From Acidobacteriota bacterium (GTDB taxonomy: Bacteria > Acidobacteriota > Vicinamibacteria > Vicinamibacterales > JAKQTR01), in assembly GCA_026393735.1 (NCBI GenBank), contig JAPKZP010000327.1:1-14996 (forward strand): DNA of 14,996 nt, in the 5' to 3' direction. Under the pieces are notes generated by a model, which saw only the letters and a list, made by a program, of their open reading frames with translations, was not told where the DNA came from and did no database searches. Shown piece after piece: positions 14,560 through 14,996 of the stretch. Position 1 is the stretch's first letter, and each line of letters starts with the position of its first letter. The position numbers were made by a program, and so were the translations under genes.

Positions 14560-14996
14560 ATGCAGGACTTCGTCCACGGCGCGGTGCGCGACTACCTGGC
14601 CGGGCTGTCCGCGCCGGACGACGCGGTGTTGGTCGAAGTGCGCCGGCGATCGCGCGAGGACGGCGTGCCCGCCCTGAACGCCGATACGGCGTGGCTCCTG
14701 CACGTCCTGGCGGCTGCCGCCAGGCCCGCGCGAATCTTCGAAATAGGCACCGGCTACGGCTGCTCCAGCATCCACCTGGCGCGGACGCTCCAGCCGGGCG
14801 GCCTGCTGTTCACCGTGGAGCGCAACCCGCCGCGCGCGGCCGTCGCGCGGGCGTTCTTCGCGCAGGCAGGTCTCGCAGAGTGCGTCAACGTCATGGTCGG
14901 CGAGGCCTCGCGCCTCATCCACAAGGTGGCCGGACCGTTCGACGTGATTGTCCAGGACGGCAGCAAGGACCAGTACGAGCCGACGCTCGATCGGCT
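14560..14996 (+). CDS. Class I SAM-dependent O-methyltransferase (partial, N-terminal 145 codons)
   Basis: The frame is open from ATG 14560 to the right edge. It reads as an O-methyltransferase of the COMT/caffeoyl-CoA type (methyltransferase family 3). An N-terminal helical part has the ALNADTAWLLHVLAAAARP stretch that precedes motif I in this family. Motif I is RIFEIGTGYGCSSIHLA (58-74), the acidic end of strand 2 is FTVERNPPRAAVARAFFAQAG (Glu87), and FDVIVQDGSKDQYEPTL (127-143) supplies the metal- and substrate-side Asp133. The acceptor cannot be read from the sequence and the C-terminus is outside the window. It diverges from ppx-ppk1 with only 56 bp between starts. Confidence 0.88.
   Translation, partial: MQDFVHGAVRDYLAGLSAPDDAVLVEVRRRSREDGVPALNADTAWLLHVLAAAARPARIFEIGTGYGCSSIHLARTLQPGGLLFTVERNPPRAAVARAFFAQAGLAECVNVMVGEASRLIHKVAGPFDVIVQDGSKDQYEPTLDR

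Overview
The window is a GC-rich bacterial chromosome segment with closely packed genes, short intergenic gaps and many long antisense open frames caused by codon bias. The gene content (patatin-Omp85 protein, secreted M28 peptidase, class I GalT, a GPQHG-type DUF1343/NamZ hydrolase, Ppx-Ppk1 pair, a RAYT-type transposase) and base composition fit an Acidobacteriota genome, perhaps Vicinamibacteria-like. That placement is from recall and is tentative.

Layout. 1-1307 (+): the end of a protein with an excisionase-like helix-turn-helix tail, a GC-rich hairpin, then a membrane-anchored double zinc-ribbon protein. 1314-2631: a complete REP-associated tyrosine transposase (RAYT/Y1) element bounded by 30-bp terminal inverted repeats, inserted between the zinc-ribbon gene and a tRNA pair. 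2636-2887 (-): tRNA-Asp(GUC) and tRNA-Val(UAC). 2932-3372 (-): a small DUF3592-like membrane protein. 3412-6562 (+): a patatin-like phospholipase with POTRA and outer-membrane barrel whose reading frame is broken near 4870, followed with an ATGA overlap by a secreted protein of unknown function. 6602-9361 (-): galT and, 6 bp downstream of it, a secreted M28 peptidase. 9442-10605 (+): a DUF1343/NamZ-type hydrolase. 10606-10760: a convergent gap holding a long-range inverted repeat. 10761-14503 (-): ppx/gppA and ppk1, joined by an ATGA overlap. 14560-end (+): the first 145 codons of an O-methyltransferase.

How the genes work together. ppx-ppk1 encode opposing polyphosphate enzymes. galT-M28 form a two-gene operon. 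The patatin/barrel gene and the following secreted protein look like an envelope operon. All three divergent gene pairs show the same start arrangement on both sides: a TANNNT -10-like hexamer ending only 6-8 nt before the start codon, with no Shine-Dalgarno sequence, which predicts leaderless mRNAs. Internal operon genes instead show GGAG/GAGGGG sites or overlapping stops.

I see no CRISPR array, phage module, defence island or biosynthetic cluster. The most notable items are the leaderless-start pattern, the TIR-bounded RAYT element abutting tRNA-Asp, the broken barrel gene and the inverted repeat between the NamZ and ppk genes.
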